From NCBI GenBank assembly GCA_964549105.1, contig CAZJTZ010000007.1, forward strand, positions 1-64,000: DNA of 64,000 bases. The letters are read 5' to 3'. The notes under the pieces were generated by a model. The model worked only from the letters and a program-made list of their open reading frames with translations, did no database searches and was not told the DNA's origin. The DNA is from Hydrogenedens sp964549105. GTDB taxonomy: Bacteria > Hydrogenedentota > Hydrogenedentia > Hydrogenedentales > Hydrogenedentaceae. How positions within the stretch are numbered: position 1 is the first letter of the stretch; each line of letters begins with the position of its first letter. The position numbers and the translations under genes are program-made. Below, in pieces: positions 1 through 9,312 of this stretch.

Positions 1-1
1 G

Positions 2-640
2 CTCAACAAAATTCTTGCAAACCCTGTCCCGATAGGTGAAATCACAAAAGCACCTGAAGGAGAAGGTTGGATTGATTTGCTCGCACCCGAAAAAAGAAGT
101 CTCTGGAAAAATGTTACAGACAAAAAAGATATTTTTGAAATTCAAGAAGATGGGATACTTCATATTTTTGGGAGGACACTATATCCTTTGCGTTATGTGG
201 GTTTTTTCCAGCAGACTTTTTCCGACTTTCAACTTCATCTGGAATTTAAACTTACACGGAGAGCCAATAGTGGCGTATTTCTCCGAGCCCAATGGAACGA
301 CCCCATAAATCGAGGGTTTGAAGTGCAGGTTTTAGAAGACTATGGCAAATTCCCAAATAAAAACAGTTGTGGAGCCATCTATGATATAACAACGCCTATG
401 TATAATATGTCTTTCCCTGCGGGACAATGGAATTCTTATGATATTACTGTTCAAGGAACAGAAGTAAAAGTGGAAATGAATGGCTGGCTAATTATTCATA
501 CCTATCTGGATAAAATGACAACGCCGCTGGGCAAGTTTTCAGTGGCTTATGCCTCAATGTCAAAAGAAGGTTATTTATTATTACAGGACCATGGAGGAGA
601 AGTCTGGTATAGAAATATTCGTGTCAAACTATTAAATTAA
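2..640 (+). CDS. DUF1080 / 3-keto-disaccharide hydrolase family protein (5' truncated)
   Basis: The reading frame is open to the window edge, so the N-terminus and any signal peptide are missing; 212 residues are visible. A TTG at 77 is in frame, but homology begins upstream of it at the KAPEGEGW segment. The protein is a lectin-like beta-sandwich of the DUF1080 (PF06439) family, whose characterised members cleave 3-keto-glycosides. It shows the family core ANSGVF, then QVLEDYG, NKNSCG, a WNSYD segment, MNGW and the C-terminal LQDHGGEVWYRNI. It is clearly paralogous to the lipoprotein at 48551-49294, sharing these blocks in the same order. The neighbours (pseudopilin, GH78-like enzyme) fit extracytoplasmic carbohydrate processing. 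Substrate is unknown. Confidence 0.88.
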   Translation, partial: LNKILANPVPIGEITKAPEGEGWIDLLAPEKRSLWKNVTDKKDIFEIQEDGILHIFGRTLYPLRYVGFFQQTFSDFQLHLEFKLTRRANSGVFLRAQWNDPINRGFEVQVLEDYGKFPNKNSCGAIYDITTPMYNMSFPAGQWNSYDITVQGTEVKVEMNGWLIIHTYLDKMTTPLGKFSVAYASMSKEGYLLLQDHGGEVWYRNIRVKLLN

Positions 641-674
641 TTTCTTGAAAAAATACAAAGAATCTGCTAATATG

Positions 675-700
675 AAAAAAGATAAACTTTTATCTTTTTT
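675..700 (+). terminator. A/T-stem hairpin after the DUF1080 gene
   Basis: A perfect 12-bp A/T-rich inverted repeat (arms 675-686 and 689-700) ends in a run of T. It lies 35 bases after the stop codon of the DUF1080 gene, so it may act as an intrinsic terminator. The stem has only two G:C pairs, so it would be weak. Confidence 0.4.
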
Positions 701-751
701 ATAAATTTTAATCATTAGTATTAAATACTTTTTGATGAGGATGAAGGTATT

Positions 752-1609
752 ATGAGGAAAGGGTTTACGCTTATTGAATTGCTGGTAGTGATTGCCATTA
801 TTGGTATTCTTGCAGCAATATTATTACCCGCATTAGCACGCGCACGTGAGGCAGCAAGAAGGTCAAGTTGCCAGAATAACCTTAAACAGATGGGACTTAT
901 CTTTAATATGTATGCTAATGAATCAAAAGGGGAGATGTTCCCCCCAATGAAGTTATATGATTGCAATGGTAATGTTGCTAATGATGCTTCTTTTGATGGT
1001 CCTATGCTTTATCCAGAATATTTGACAGATGTAAATATTCTCGTTTGTCCTTCTGATTCAGATGCTGAAGAGGTGCGAAAGGCATTTCATAAAGATAATG
1101 ACCTTAACCAACCTGTTGAAGCATGCAGATTAGCAAGAGGTAGTTATTACTATTTTGGTTGGGCTTTTCTTCCAGAAATAGTCATATTACCAGGAGTTAC
1201 GATGCCAACCGATGCATCTCAAATTGACCTTTCTAACCCTCTGGTAGTTGCTCTTCAATATGTTAAGCCAGAAGTTGTTATGGCAGTATATAAACTTTAT
1301 GACTCTAGCACAAGTAATGAAGAAAAAATAAAAGTAAAATTGCAAGATTTAGGCCCAGTCCCAAGATTGAGAATGGGTATTGAACGGTTTTTGATAACGG
1401 ATATTAACAATCCTGGTGCTTCAGCCAAAGCCTCAAGTGCAATCCCCGTTATGTGGGATGAAATTGCTGTTTATGGGTCAGCAACCACATTCAATCATGT
1501 CCCAGGTGGTGGAAACTGTCTCTATATGGATGGGCATGTAGAGTTTTTACGCTGGCCAAGTAAATTTCCAGCAGATATAACCGGTATGCTTTTAACAAAT
1601 TTGTTCTAA
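752..1609 (+). CDS. Type II secretion/pseudopilin-like protein with H-x-DG C-terminus
   Basis: This 285-residue protein begins with a classic class III prepilin leader: RKG before FTLIELLVVIAIIGILAAI, with the conserved Glu five residues after the cleavage Gly-Phe junction. A basic stretch (RAREAARRSSC) follows, then a globular domain. Near the C-terminus it carries His, ten residues, Asp-Gly (NHVPGGG...YMDGHVEF), a variant of the H-X9-DG signature found in the very large pseudopilin families of Planctomycetes and relatives. It would be cleaved and methylated by a prepilin peptidase and sit in the inner membrane or a pseudopilus. No secretion ATPase or secretin gene is nearby, so it is probably an orphan member of a multigene family. 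An AAGG ribosome-binding site precedes the ATG. Confidence 0.9.
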   Translation: MRKGFTLIELLVVIAIIGILAAILLPALARAREAARRSSCQNNLKQMGLIFNMYANESKGEMFPPMKLYDCNGNVANDASFDGPMLYPEYLTDVNILVCPSDSDAEEVRKAFHKDNDLNQPVEACRLARGSYYYFGWAFLPEIVILPGVTMPTDASQIDLSNPLVVALQYVKPEVVMAVYKLYDSSTSNEEKIKVKLQDLGPVPRLRMGIERFLITDINNPGASAKASSAIPVMWDEIAVYGSATTFNHVPGGGNCLYMDGHVEFLRWPSKFPADITGMLLTNLF

Positions 1610-1672
1610 ACATAATTTATAATTTAGGCTAAAAGAAAAATTATCTTCTGATTAAAAGAAAGGGGTATTTTT

Positions 1673-3319
1673 ATGCTTGATTTTTTAAAAGAAAAGGATG
1701 TCCGTTCTCGTTTTCTTATGTTGCCAGTTCGTGTGGTCTGGAAAAGCAATTCCCTACAGAATGTTAATTTAGAAGAATTGCTTTCAAATCCACAAAAATC
1801 TTTTTCAATTAAATTTGATGCTGATAAACCGCCAGCATTTGTCCTGGATTTTGGACGCGAAATTCATGGTGGGATTCAATTAAGTCAAGGAATGGTCAAA
1901 GATAAATCACCACTGCCCTTGAAAATTACTTTTGGCGAATCTGTTGTAGAAGCGATGGGAAATCCAGACCAGGACCATGCCGTCCGTGATAGCACAACCC
2001 TTCTACCGTGGTATGGAAGTAATGAAGTAGGGACAACAGGCTTTCGATTTGTAAAAATTGAGATGGTTAAACCTAAAACGGAATGGTTATGCACAGGAAT
2101 TAAGGCAATTGTATTAATTCAAGATTTGGAATATCTGGGAAATTTTAATTCAAATGATGAGTTCTTAAACCAAATTTGGAAAACGGGGGCATATACGGTC
2201 CATTTATGTTTGCAAGATTACCTCTGGGACGGGATTAAAAGAGACCGCCTTGTCTGGATTGGTGATATGCATGTGGAAACGGTGGTATTGAGTCACATAT
2301 TTGGTTATACTCCAACAATTGAAAAGAGTTTAGACTTTGTACGAGATAATACGCCCCTGCCGGGCTGGATGAATGGCATAAGTTCCTATTCTCTATGGTG
2401 GATTATTATTCAGGAATACTGGTTCTTTATGTTTTCGAAAAAGAATTATCTTCAGCAACAAAAGGAATACTTAAAAGGTTTAACCCAACAAATTATTCGA
2501 TGTGTTGATACAAATGGAAAAGAAATTTTACCTGAAACGAGGTTTTTAGATTGGAGCACTGCTGAAAATAAAGATGCAATTCATTCGGGTTTACAAGCCC
2601 TTCTCTACTGGGCTTTGTCTTGTGCAGAAAATTTGCTACGAGAAATAAATGAACCTGATTTAGCGAGCCAATGTTCAAAAGCCAGAATACAGATGAAAAA
2701 CTATCAGCCACCCAAACATCAAATAAAGCAGTCCCGTGCTCTGGGGGTTATTGCTGGGCTGGAAGACCCAATGAGGGTAAACGAAGAATGTTTTAAGATA
2801 GACCCATTATCAGGGCTGTCTACTTTTTACGGTTTCTATGTCCTACAAGCCCGGGCTAAGGCAGGTGATTTGTCAGGTAGTTTGGATTTAATTAAAAATT
2901 ATTGGGGTCCTATGTTAAAGATGGGTGCCACAACTTTTTGGGAACATTTTGATGTCCATTGGTTAGAGGAAAATCCTGTCCCTATTGATGAAGTTGTTCC
3001 CGAAGGCAAGAAAAGTATTCATAGAGATTTTGGAGAACATTGTTATGTAGGATTGAGGCACAGCCTTTGTCATGGTTGGGCTTCCGGTCCGACAGCATGG
3101 CTGATACAACATGTTCTCGGAATTCAGTCCGTTGCCCCATCATGGAAAAAAGTAAAAATTACGCCGTATTTGGGTGATACATTGAACTTTGCAGAGGGAA
3201 CAGTGCCAACGCCCTTTGGAATTATCTCTGTGCAACATGAAAAAGATAAGAAAGGCAAGATAAGAACGCAATTCAAAGCACCCAAAGAAGTAGAAGTTAT
3301 TCTTGCAAGCCAAAAGTAG
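1673..3319 (+). CDS. GH78-like alpha-L-rhamnosidase family protein
   Basis: This 548-residue protein resembles the catalytic part of bacterial alpha-L-rhamnosidases (GH78, six-hairpin barrel). Support comes from the DFGREIHGG segment near residue 60 in a beta-sandwich-like N-terminal part. The signature DGIKRDRLVWIGDMH follows near residue 187, matching the family's DGxKRDRxxWxGD. The C-terminal HGWASGPTAWLI precedes a beta-domain with the VPTPFG segment. It is shorter than typical GH78 enzymes (about 700-1000 residues), lacks accessory domains and has no signal peptide, so it is probably cytoplasmic. A GAAAGG ribosome-binding site precedes the ATG. The exact sugar specificity cannot be read from sequence. 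Confidence 0.8.
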   Translation: MLDFLKEKDVRSRFLMLPVRVVWKSNSLQNVNLEELLSNPQKSFSIKFDADKPPAFVLDFGREIHGGIQLSQGMVKDKSPLPLKITFGESVVEAMGNPDQDHAVRDSTTLLPWYGSNEVGTTGFRFVKIEMVKPKTEWLCTGIKAIVLIQDLEYLGNFNSNDEFLNQIWKTGAYTVHLCLQDYLWDGIKRDRLVWIGDMHVETVVLSHIFGYTPTIEKSLDFVRDNTPLPGWMNGISSYSLWWIIIQEYWFFMFSKKNYLQQQKEYLKGLTQQIIRCVDTNGKEILPETRFLDWSTAENKDAIHSGLQALLYWALSCAENLLREINEPDLASQCSKARIQMKNYQPPKHQIKQSRALGVIAGLEDPMRVNEECFKIDPLSGLSTFYGFYVLQARAKAGDLSGSLDLIKNYWGPMLKMGATTFWEHFDVHWLEENPVPIDEVVPEGKKSIHRDFGEHCYVGLRHSLCHGWASGPTAWLIQHVLGIQSVAPSWKKVKITPYLGDTLNFAEGTVPTPFGIISVQHEKDKKGKIRTQFKAPKEVEVILASQK

Positions 3320-3337
3320 AGAGGGAAAACATAACAA

Positions 3338-4147
3338 ATGGTTCAAGATTTTACTAATACTACATTTCTCGCAATTATTGAAGGGATTACAGAATTTTTG
3401 CCAATTAGTAGCACGGGGCATCTGATTATTGCAGAACAATGGCTTTCCTTGCAGAGGGATAAGACCTTCCAGGATACTTTTTTAGTAGTTATTCAATTCC
3501 CCGCAATATTGGCAGTGCTGTTATATTTTTATAAAACCCTGCTACCACCCCTTGGAAATCAAAGTGAATTGAAGAAGTGGTTTTTGCTCTGGTTTAAGAT
3601 ATGTGTTGCCTTTATCCCCGCAGCAATTTTTGGATTTCTATTTGACGATTTGATTGAACATTACCTTTTCAATCCTACTACCGTGCTTATCTCTCTTATT
3701 GTGGGAGGAATTATTTTAATCTGGATTGAGCGACTAAAAATCGGGGGTAGAGGTTTTTCTAATGTGTCAGAAGTAACAATATTCTTTTGTCTTGCTGTGG
3801 GTATTTTCCAATGTGTGGCGATGATTCCCGGTGTTTCAAGGTCAGCGGCAACTATTATTGGTGCAATGCTATTAGGTGCTACAAGGAGTATTTCGGTGGA
3901 ATTTTCCTTTTACTTAGCTATTCCTACCCTGACGGGAGCCGCAGGATTAAAACTAATGAAGAATGGTTTAGATTTTACTATGGGTGAATGGGTCTTGTTG
4001 ATGTGGGGGTCTATAATTTCGTTTTTCGTAGCGTATCTGGTTATTGCGTTTTTCTTAAAGTATATACAGACCCACGATTTTAAGATATTTGGAATTTATC
4101 GTATCTGTCTTGGAATTTTAATAGTTATTATCTACTACCTAATATAA
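3338..4147 (+). CDS. uppP: Undecaprenyl-diphosphatase UppP/BacA
   Basis: This 269-residue integral membrane protein dephosphorylates undecaprenyl diphosphate to recycle the lipid carrier for peptidoglycan and polysaccharide synthesis. Both catalytic motifs are present: EGITEFLPISSTGHL at residues 15-29 and GVSRSAATIIGAM near 165, the Ser/Arg-containing loop. About seven or eight hydrophobic helices are visible and the length is normal for the family. It starts 18 bases after the GH78-like gene and is probably co-transcribed with it. A strong hairpin directly overlaps its stop codon. Confidence 0.95.
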   Translation: MVQDFTNTTFLAIIEGITEFLPISSTGHLIIAEQWLSLQRDKTFQDTFLVVIQFPAILAVLLYFYKTLLPPLGNQSELKKWFLLWFKICVAFIPAAIFGFLFDDLIEHYLFNPTTVLISLIVGGIILIWIERLKIGGRGFSNVSEVTIFFCLAVGIFQCVAMIPGVSRSAATIIGAMLLGATRSISVEFSFYLAIPTLTGAAGLKLMKNGLDFTMGEWVLLMWGSIISFFVAYLVIAFFLKYIQTHDFKIFGIYRICLGILIVIIYYLI

Positions 4148-4190
4148 ACGCCTTCCTCTAATATTAACAAAGGAAGGCGTTATTATTTCC
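4147..4190. terminator. Strong intrinsic terminator between convergent genes
   Basis: A perfect 11-bp stem (4147-4157 with 4171-4181) with four G:C or C:G pairs in a row is followed by a T-rich stretch. It overlaps the uppP stop codon and separates uppP from the convergent minus-strand gene that ends at 4208, so it may serve both strands. Confidence 0.85.
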
Positions 4191-4207
4191 TAATACAAAT
4201 AATTCTT

Positions 4208-6073
4208 TTATTCAAGTGAACTGTATAATTTTTGTATTTGTGATTTTGGTTCTGAAGATAATTGTTTTTCTGCAAGTTTTACAACTACCTGTTCAAAGTC
4301 TGCAGGCCTTGAAGAAATAATTTCTTGTTCAATCTGGGCAACTACCGTTGTAGGAAGCCCTTCCTGGAATCCCCAAACTGGGGTAATAGCATTCGGTTTG
4401 ATGTTCTGAAATACGCCGATATTCTTACCGTCAAGGGTACGATAATAAACTCCCCAAGAGCCTTTCATTAAACATTCAGCCCATTTGTTTGTGGGTATAC
4501 CTAAAGAGTCTTTTACATTAATTTTTGCATAGAAATATTCTTGCCGCTTTGCCAGATCAAGTTCATCTAAATACAATTTTGTAAATTCCTGTTGGAGTTC
4601 AGGTGTAACCCAGTTTGCAGATTCAGCCTTTTGTCTTAAAGACTCAGCCCGTGCTAACCGTTCATGCAAGGAATATTTTTCAGGGGTAAGGGGCAAAGAC
4701 TCTTTAATCTGGATAATTAATTTATCAATGTCGAGTAAGAAGGTTTCCTTAATTGCCAGACTTCTCGCATTGGCTTCTTCAAGTTTACCTACCTGATTGG
4801 TAAGTCTTTCTATTTCTGCTAAAAGACCTGTTTGACGAGCTTTGACAATTTCTGTTTCATTGATTAAATTCTCATAAGCTTCCTGAGCGGCTACAAATTG
4901 TTCGTTTTTAGCAGCAATATCCGCTTCTACCGCTTGTAAAGAAGCCTGTTTCTCATTCAACTGCGTATTTAGAGATTCGAGTTCCTGTTGTGCACCCTTT
5001 AACTTTGTGGTGACCTCATTTAATTCATCTTGTAATCGTTTTACTTCCTCAGGGCTTATTTTTACCCCTGGCATTTTATTTTCAATATCAACATTTGTCC
5101 GAATTGCTGATTCTAATTGTTTTACCTGATTCTCTAATTCTACCACTTTCTGGTTTGCTGGATTGGGAATGGGTACATATTGAGAAAGGAAAGGTCCAGC
5201 AATAGCCCCAATAAGAAGTGCAACAATGGCTGCTATGGGTGCCATAGGAATCTTAAATTTCCTTTTGGCTGGTTGAGCAGCAGTGGCACCAGCCTCAGGT
5301 GGAGGTGGTGTAGGGGTCGTTGGAGCGATAGGAGGAGTAACCCCTATGCCTGATGCAGCAGTAAATTCAGGAATTGGTGTTTCAAATCCGGGACCGGCAG
5401 GTGCACCAAACATATCTGTCCCCAGCCCGGCGCCTGCACCTCCTGCAGACCCTCCACTGCTAAATCCTAAATCAATAGGTCCAAAATCTGGAGAAGGAGT
5501 CTGAGGACCTCCAAATATAGGAGTCTCTATAATTTGTGTAGGTGCTGTTGCTACTGTGTCTGTTGGCGGAGCCGATTTCAAGTCAAACACGCCACCTTTA
5601 CTTCCTCCACCAAAGGCACTATCTGTTAAAGGCGTTTCTAAGCCCGATTCAAGGCTTATCGGCCCGGGACCTATTTCAGGGGTTTCAGGTGAGAAATCAC
5701 TATCAGCAGCAAGGTCCTGAAAACCAGGTTTTTTTGTGCCCGGTGAAGAGCCCGGCGTGCTATATCTATTGGGGGTACTATATTGGTCAAATTCGGGAGA
5801 AGTCTTGATATTACCTCCTGTGGGTTCAGGCACAATAATATCTATATCACTAATGGGCGGTAAACCACCTTCAAAGTCTTCTAAACCTTCCTTTGACTTC
5901 TTAATAGCATCTGAATCAAATGAAGATAGAGGAGGAAGTTGATTGTCTAACTCAGACATCTCTCCTGTATCAAAATCGCTTAGAGGAGGAAGATTTCCTA
6001 AACCGGATTCGGCACTTGGAGTTTCTTCCTTTTTCTTTTTTTCTTCATTAGAGTTGTTTGGCTTCTCAGACAT
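4208..6073 (-). CDS. Large membrane-anchored coiled-coil protein with Pro-rich N-terminal repeats
   Basis: Family not recognised. The 621 residues divide into four parts. The acidic, Pro/Gly/Ser/Thr-rich N-terminal region (about 1-265) opens with three spaced copies of a short motif: NLPPLSDFD, QLPPLSSFD and GLPPISDID. A single transmembrane segment follows (IAAIVALLIGAIAGPFL, about 278-296). A long coiled coil rich in Glu/Gln/Leu comes next (about 308-460). The C-terminal domain has several Trp/Tyr residues. There is no signal peptide, so the disordered N-terminus is likely cytoplasmic and the coiled coil periplasmic. Such an arrangement suits a scaffold that spans the membrane, but no function can be assigned. 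It is the last of four minus-strand genes. Confidence 0.8.
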   Translation of the reverse strand: MSEKPNNSNEEKKKKEETPSAESGLGNLPPLSDFDTGEMSELDNQLPPLSSFDSDAIKKSKEGLEDFEGGLPPISDIDIIVPEPTGGNIKTSPEFDQYSTPNRYSTPGSSPGTKKPGFQDLAADSDFSPETPEIGPGPISLESGLETPLTDSAFGGGSKGGVFDLKSAPPTDTVATAPTQIIETPIFGGPQTPSPDFGPIDLGFSSGGSAGGAGAGLGTDMFGAPAGPGFETPIPEFTAASGIGVTPPIAPTTPTPPPPEAGATAAQPAKRKFKIPMAPIAAIVALLIGAIAGPFLSQYVPIPNPANQKVVELENQVKQLESAIRTNVDIENKMPGVKISPEEVKRLQDELNEVTTKLKGAQQELESLNTQLNEKQASLQAVEADIAAKNEQFVAAQEAYENLINETEIVKARQTGLLAEIERLTNQVGKLEEANARSLAIKETFLLDIDKLIIQIKESLPLTPEKYSLHERLARAESLRQKAESANWVTPELQQEFTKLYLDELDLAKRQEYFYAKINVKDSLGIPTNKWAECLMKGSWGVYYRTLDGKNIGVFQNIKPNAITPVWGFQEGLPTTVVAQIEQEIISSRPADFEQVVVKLAEKQLSSEPKSQIQKLYSSLE

Positions 6074-6235
6074 TTTTTCGTCTCCATACTTATATTGAGG
6101 TTATAGTTCTCTATTTTATGTTATTTTTAAATTCTATCACTTTTTATATCTTTTGTCAAGAAAATTGTCAACAATTAATAGCACCTTGTAAAAGTGTTTC
6201 ACAAAATCTATCAATATATATAATACATAATAGTA

Positions 6236-6652
6236 TTAAGGTTTTACTACTCCAATAGTAAGCAGTATATTCGCATAAAGACGCTGGTCACCTGTAACAA
6301 TCTGTAAGCATGTTTCCGAAGATGAGGCACACTCATAAAATTCAAATCTTCCCAACTTAATTAAAGACAAATTAGGAAGTAGAAAACGAAATTCCTTATA
6401 AATTTCAGGTTCTTCTCTTGTTTCGGGAGTCATTACAAAGGCTTCTTCTATCTCTACGGCTGTAAGTATGGTTTCAAGAACTTCCGTTACCTTGACAACT
6501 CCTGGTGCAAGATTTAAATAAACAGTTTCAGCAGATACGCCCTCTTTTGTGCTTGAAGGATAGTTCCCATCTGTAATTAAAATCCTTGAACCATGCCCCG
6601 CCCCAGCAATTGCATAAAGTATTTCAGGATGTAAAAGTTTTTGTTTTAGCAT
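6236..6652 (-). CDS. RbsD/FucU family sugar mutarotase
   Basis: This 138-residue protein belongs to the RbsD/FucU family, decameric cytoplasmic enzymes that interconvert pyranose and furanose forms or anomers of ribose or fucose. The N-terminal signature is clear: HPEILYAIAGAGHGSRILI with the catalytic His, followed by TDGNYPSS and a C-terminal half with family-like acidic helices. The AGHG followed by DGNYP is compatible with either RbsD or FucU, and no ribose or fucose genes lie beside it, so I leave it unnamed. It lies 33 bases after the TMTC-like gene on the same strand. Confidence 0.85.
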   Translation of the reverse strand: MLKQKLLHPEILYAIAGAGHGSRILITDGNYPSSTKEGVSAETVYLNLAPGVVKVTEVLETILTAVEIEEAFVMTPETREEPEIYKEFRFLLPNLSLIKLGRFEFYECASSSETCLQIVTGDQRLYANILLTIGVVKP

Positions 6653-6685
6653 ACCTTTATCCTTTTGTTTTTATAATTATTTTAT

Positions 6686-8521
6686 TTATTTTAATCCATT
6701 TTCAACTGTAAGATATGAAGGAACTGACAGTTTCTCACCTAACATGATTCCCTTTGTTTTAAAAAACAACTCTTCGTTAGCATTTTGAATCTGAGATGAA
6801 ATGATTTGATATATTTGTATATTACCTAGAGAAAGATAGGATTGAGCAATATACCATAAGGCTTCAATTCCATAAGGCAAGAATTCTTTTTGTTTTACAA
6901 GAAAACTAACAGGAGTTAATTGTTCTATTGCTTCTACAAATTTTCCCATAGAAAAAAGACTTTTGCCACACGAAAGCCATATCTCTATTTCTTCTTCATT
7001 AATAAACGAAAATTGTTTTTCAGAAGCCTTTTCTTTTTTCTTTATTCTTTCATAATATTGAATTAATTTTTGATACTCCCTTCTTGCCCCAGGATAGTTC
7101 TTTAAAATGTCTTCATAAGTAACAGCAAGGTTATATCGGACACGGGTAGTATTTGGGTTATAAGTTAAGGTGCTTTTAAAAATAGTTTCGTTATTTTTCC
7201 ACTCTTCATTACGAAGATAAGTTGTAAAAAAATAGGCAACAGTGACAACAAGAAGAAGTGTATTTATTGAATACATGATATATTTTTTATTTATTTGAAG
7301 TAACTGTTGGTGGTAAATGAAGTAATAAATCAATTCAAAAATACACCACCAGAACCCAATCATGGGTGTATACATCCAATGCTCCGCCTGTGGAGCGTTA
7401 AGAGTAAAAAAGCCGGAAATGGGAAACCATGTTATTAAAAACCATGCAATACTTATAAATAATCTTTCATTCTTGTTTTTCCACGCCCAAAAACAGATGA
7501 AGAATAATGCAAATAAAAAGGCATAACCCAGAAGAGCAGTCCAGTAAGGAGTATTTTCAAGAGTTTGTTCCATGTGAAGCCATACAGGGAAGAAAAGAAC
7601 CCGTATATAAAAGGCAAAAGATTGACCTATTTCAATTGCTTTTTCACCCCAGGTCTTAACTATAGTAGCGGTATTCTCTGAAAAATTGAGAACTGTTAAT
7701 CGAAATATTATGTAAATGAGAGCAACCATTATAGAAAGGAACAAGGGTATCCATTTTCTAAATATATTTTTCTCGTTTGATGATTGTAAATCTTTGTTTA
7801 AAGGAACAAAAGATAACACAAGAGCCAATAAAAAAGGAAATATATAACTTGATTCCTTACTAAGTAGTCCCATTGCAAAAAATAACGGACAGGCAATTAA
7901 ACATAAATATTTTTTTATAGTGTTTTTTTCTTCTACATATTTTATGCTTACAACAATACCTGCTAACATAAAAACTGTGGACATCATATCGGCTCTGCCA
8001 CTAATGTAGGCTACCGCTTCAGTAGGAATGGGATGCACACAGTAAATTAGACTGGTCCAAAAAGAGATGAAAAGAGGGACTCTTAATTTATTTAACAGAA
8101 CAAATACGAGCAGAACTGCACACGCATGCCATAAACTATTGGTAATATGAAAAACCAACGGAGAAATATTAGGTATACCTGTAGTGTGGGTTTCGTCAGT
8201 TGACTTAAACGACAGAAGATAATCAATCATAAACGAAGCCGAAACTAATGGTCGGTAAAAATTACCCTGACCCCTTCCAAAAGCATGTTGGTCTTCAAGA
8301 AACAGTTGAAAAAACTTTTTCGGGTCCTGGACATGTTTATGAATCAGGACAGAAGAAACATCGTCCCAGACCCAGTCACTACCTAATGTATTTGCATAAG
8401 CGAGAATAACTGTGCAAATTAATATAAAGCAAAAGAAAAACTTTTCCCTTGTTTGAATAACAGTTATATCTCCTTCTTTGAGGCAAAACTCCCACTCTTT
8501 TTTAGACAAATTGTCAATCAT
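6686..8521 (-). CDS. TMTC-like GT-C membrane glycosyltransferase with C-terminal TPR
   Basis: This 611-residue protein has about ten hydrophobic segments (roughly 27-450) and a soluble C-terminal region with a tetratricopeptide-like stretch (RYNLAVTYEDILKNYPGA). It carries the hallmarks of the TMTC-like GT-C superfamily: WVWDD in the first extracytoplasmic loop, NFYRPLVSASF, FHITNSLWHA, HPIPTEAVAYISGRAD and LLSKESS. Eukaryotic TMTC proteins are O-mannosyltransferases using dolichol-phosphate mannose, and bacterial homologues are mostly uncharacterised. A polyprenyl-phosphate-sugar donor is inferred. The gene sits between the lipoprotein and RbsD/FucU genes on the minus strand. Confidence 0.82.
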   Translation of the reverse strand: MIDNLSKKEWEFCLKEGDITVIQTREKFFFCFILICTVILAYANTLGSDWVWDDVSSVLIHKHVQDPKKFFQLFLEDQHAFGRGQGNFYRPLVSASFMIDYLLSFKSTDETHTTGIPNISPLVFHITNSLWHACAVLLVFVLLNKLRVPLFISFWTSLIYCVHPIPTEAVAYISGRADMMSTVFMLAGIVVSIKYVEEKNTIKKYLCLIACPLFFAMGLLSKESSYIFPFLLALVLSFVPLNKDLQSSNEKNIFRKWIPLFLSIMVALIYIIFRLTVLNFSENTATIVKTWGEKAIEIGQSFAFYIRVLFFPVWLHMEQTLENTPYWTALLGYAFLFALFFICFWAWKNKNERLFISIAWFLITWFPISGFFTLNAPQAEHWMYTPMIGFWWCIFELIYYFIYHQQLLQINKKYIMYSINTLLLVVTVAYFFTTYLRNEEWKNNETIFKSTLTYNPNTTRVRYNLAVTYEDILKNYPGARREYQKLIQYYERIKKKEKASEKQFSFINEEEIEIWLSCGKSLFSMGKFVEAIEQLTPVSFLVKQKEFLPYGIEALWYIAQSYLSLGNIQIYQIISSQIQNANEELFFKTKGIMLGEKLSVPSYLTVENGLK

Positions 8522-8562
8522 TACAGAAATCTGCTATTTAGCAATGTGTAAAAATTATCTAT

Positions 8563-9312
8563 TTAGCCCTTATTTTTTGGACCTGGAACGACCCATGTAT
8601 CACTTGCAGGTATATAAAGAATTTCTACGGACTGTTGGTCCCCAATAATACGAACAAGACGCAAAATGGCTGACTTCTTTTGTTTTGTATTTGGGTCAAT
8701 AGGTTCGTAAAATTCTTCGCCTTCCCTGACCTTAAAACTTTCTGTTTTATTTGTTATAGGGTCTGTAACGGTAAGGAAAACATATAAGTTATTCTTATCG
8801 GCCTCGAGAAAACCACTAACATCAACCTTAGGCCGAGCCATCATTAATTCAGCCCGTTCTTTTAGTCGTGCATACTTTCCATCGGGGGCAGATGCACCGG
8901 GTTTTAACACATCATATATGTTAATTCCCATAAGGACAAGTCCCCATCTCTGGTTGTCTCTTGCCTTCCGAATCGTTTCCTCAATTTCAGGAACAAATCT
9001 TGATATGGCAATTTTACCATTTTCAATTGTAGAATACTTTGCTTTAATGCCACGAAGATTGTTAACAATAGTGTCTTGTTGATTTTGAGGTAATCTTGAA
9101 TTATTGTTGACGGCGTCAGTCCATGGTTGAATTGCAGAACGCATTTCCGATTGAATCTGTTCAGGACTGGGAGGAGGTGGTTCCTGAGATGGAGGTGGAG
9201 GAGGAGGGGCTGGTTTTGAACAACTTACACTAGAAAAAATCAAAACTCCAACACTAAAAAATAAAAAGCAGTAAAAAAACCTTTTAAATAAATGACTATA
9301 ACTTCTGCTCAT
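8563..9312 (-). CDS. Proline-rich lipoprotein of unknown function
   Basis: This 249-residue protein has a basic N-terminus, a hydrophobic segment (about 12-30) and a lipobox-like SSVSC with the Cys at about residue 32. Two runs of prolines follow. The rest is helical with a C-terminal basic-acidic domain. No known domain is recognised. It is probably lipid-anchored in the envelope, with the proline runs acting as a flexible stalk. It is the first gene of the minus-strand group that continues into the TMTC-like protein 41 bases downstream. Confidence 0.82.
   Translation of the reverse strand: MSRSYSHLFKRFFYCFLFFSVGVLIFSSVSCSKPAPPPPPPSQEPPPPSPEQIQSEMRSAIQPWTDAVNNNSRLPQNQQDTIVNNLRGIKAKYSTIENGKIAISRFVPEIEETIRKARDNQRWGLVLMGINIYDVLKPGASAPDGKYARLKERAELMMARPKVDVSGFLEADKNNLYVFLTVTDPITNKTESFKVREGEEFYEPIDPNTKQKKSAILRLVRIIGDQQSVEILYIPASDTWVVPGPKNKG

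Noticed and set aside
645..673. TTGAAA-N17-TAATAT promoter-like pair before the pseudopilin gene
   Set aside because: The predicted transcript start falls inside the hairpin at 675-700, so a working promoter there is doubtful, and the region is so AT-rich that matches arise by chance.
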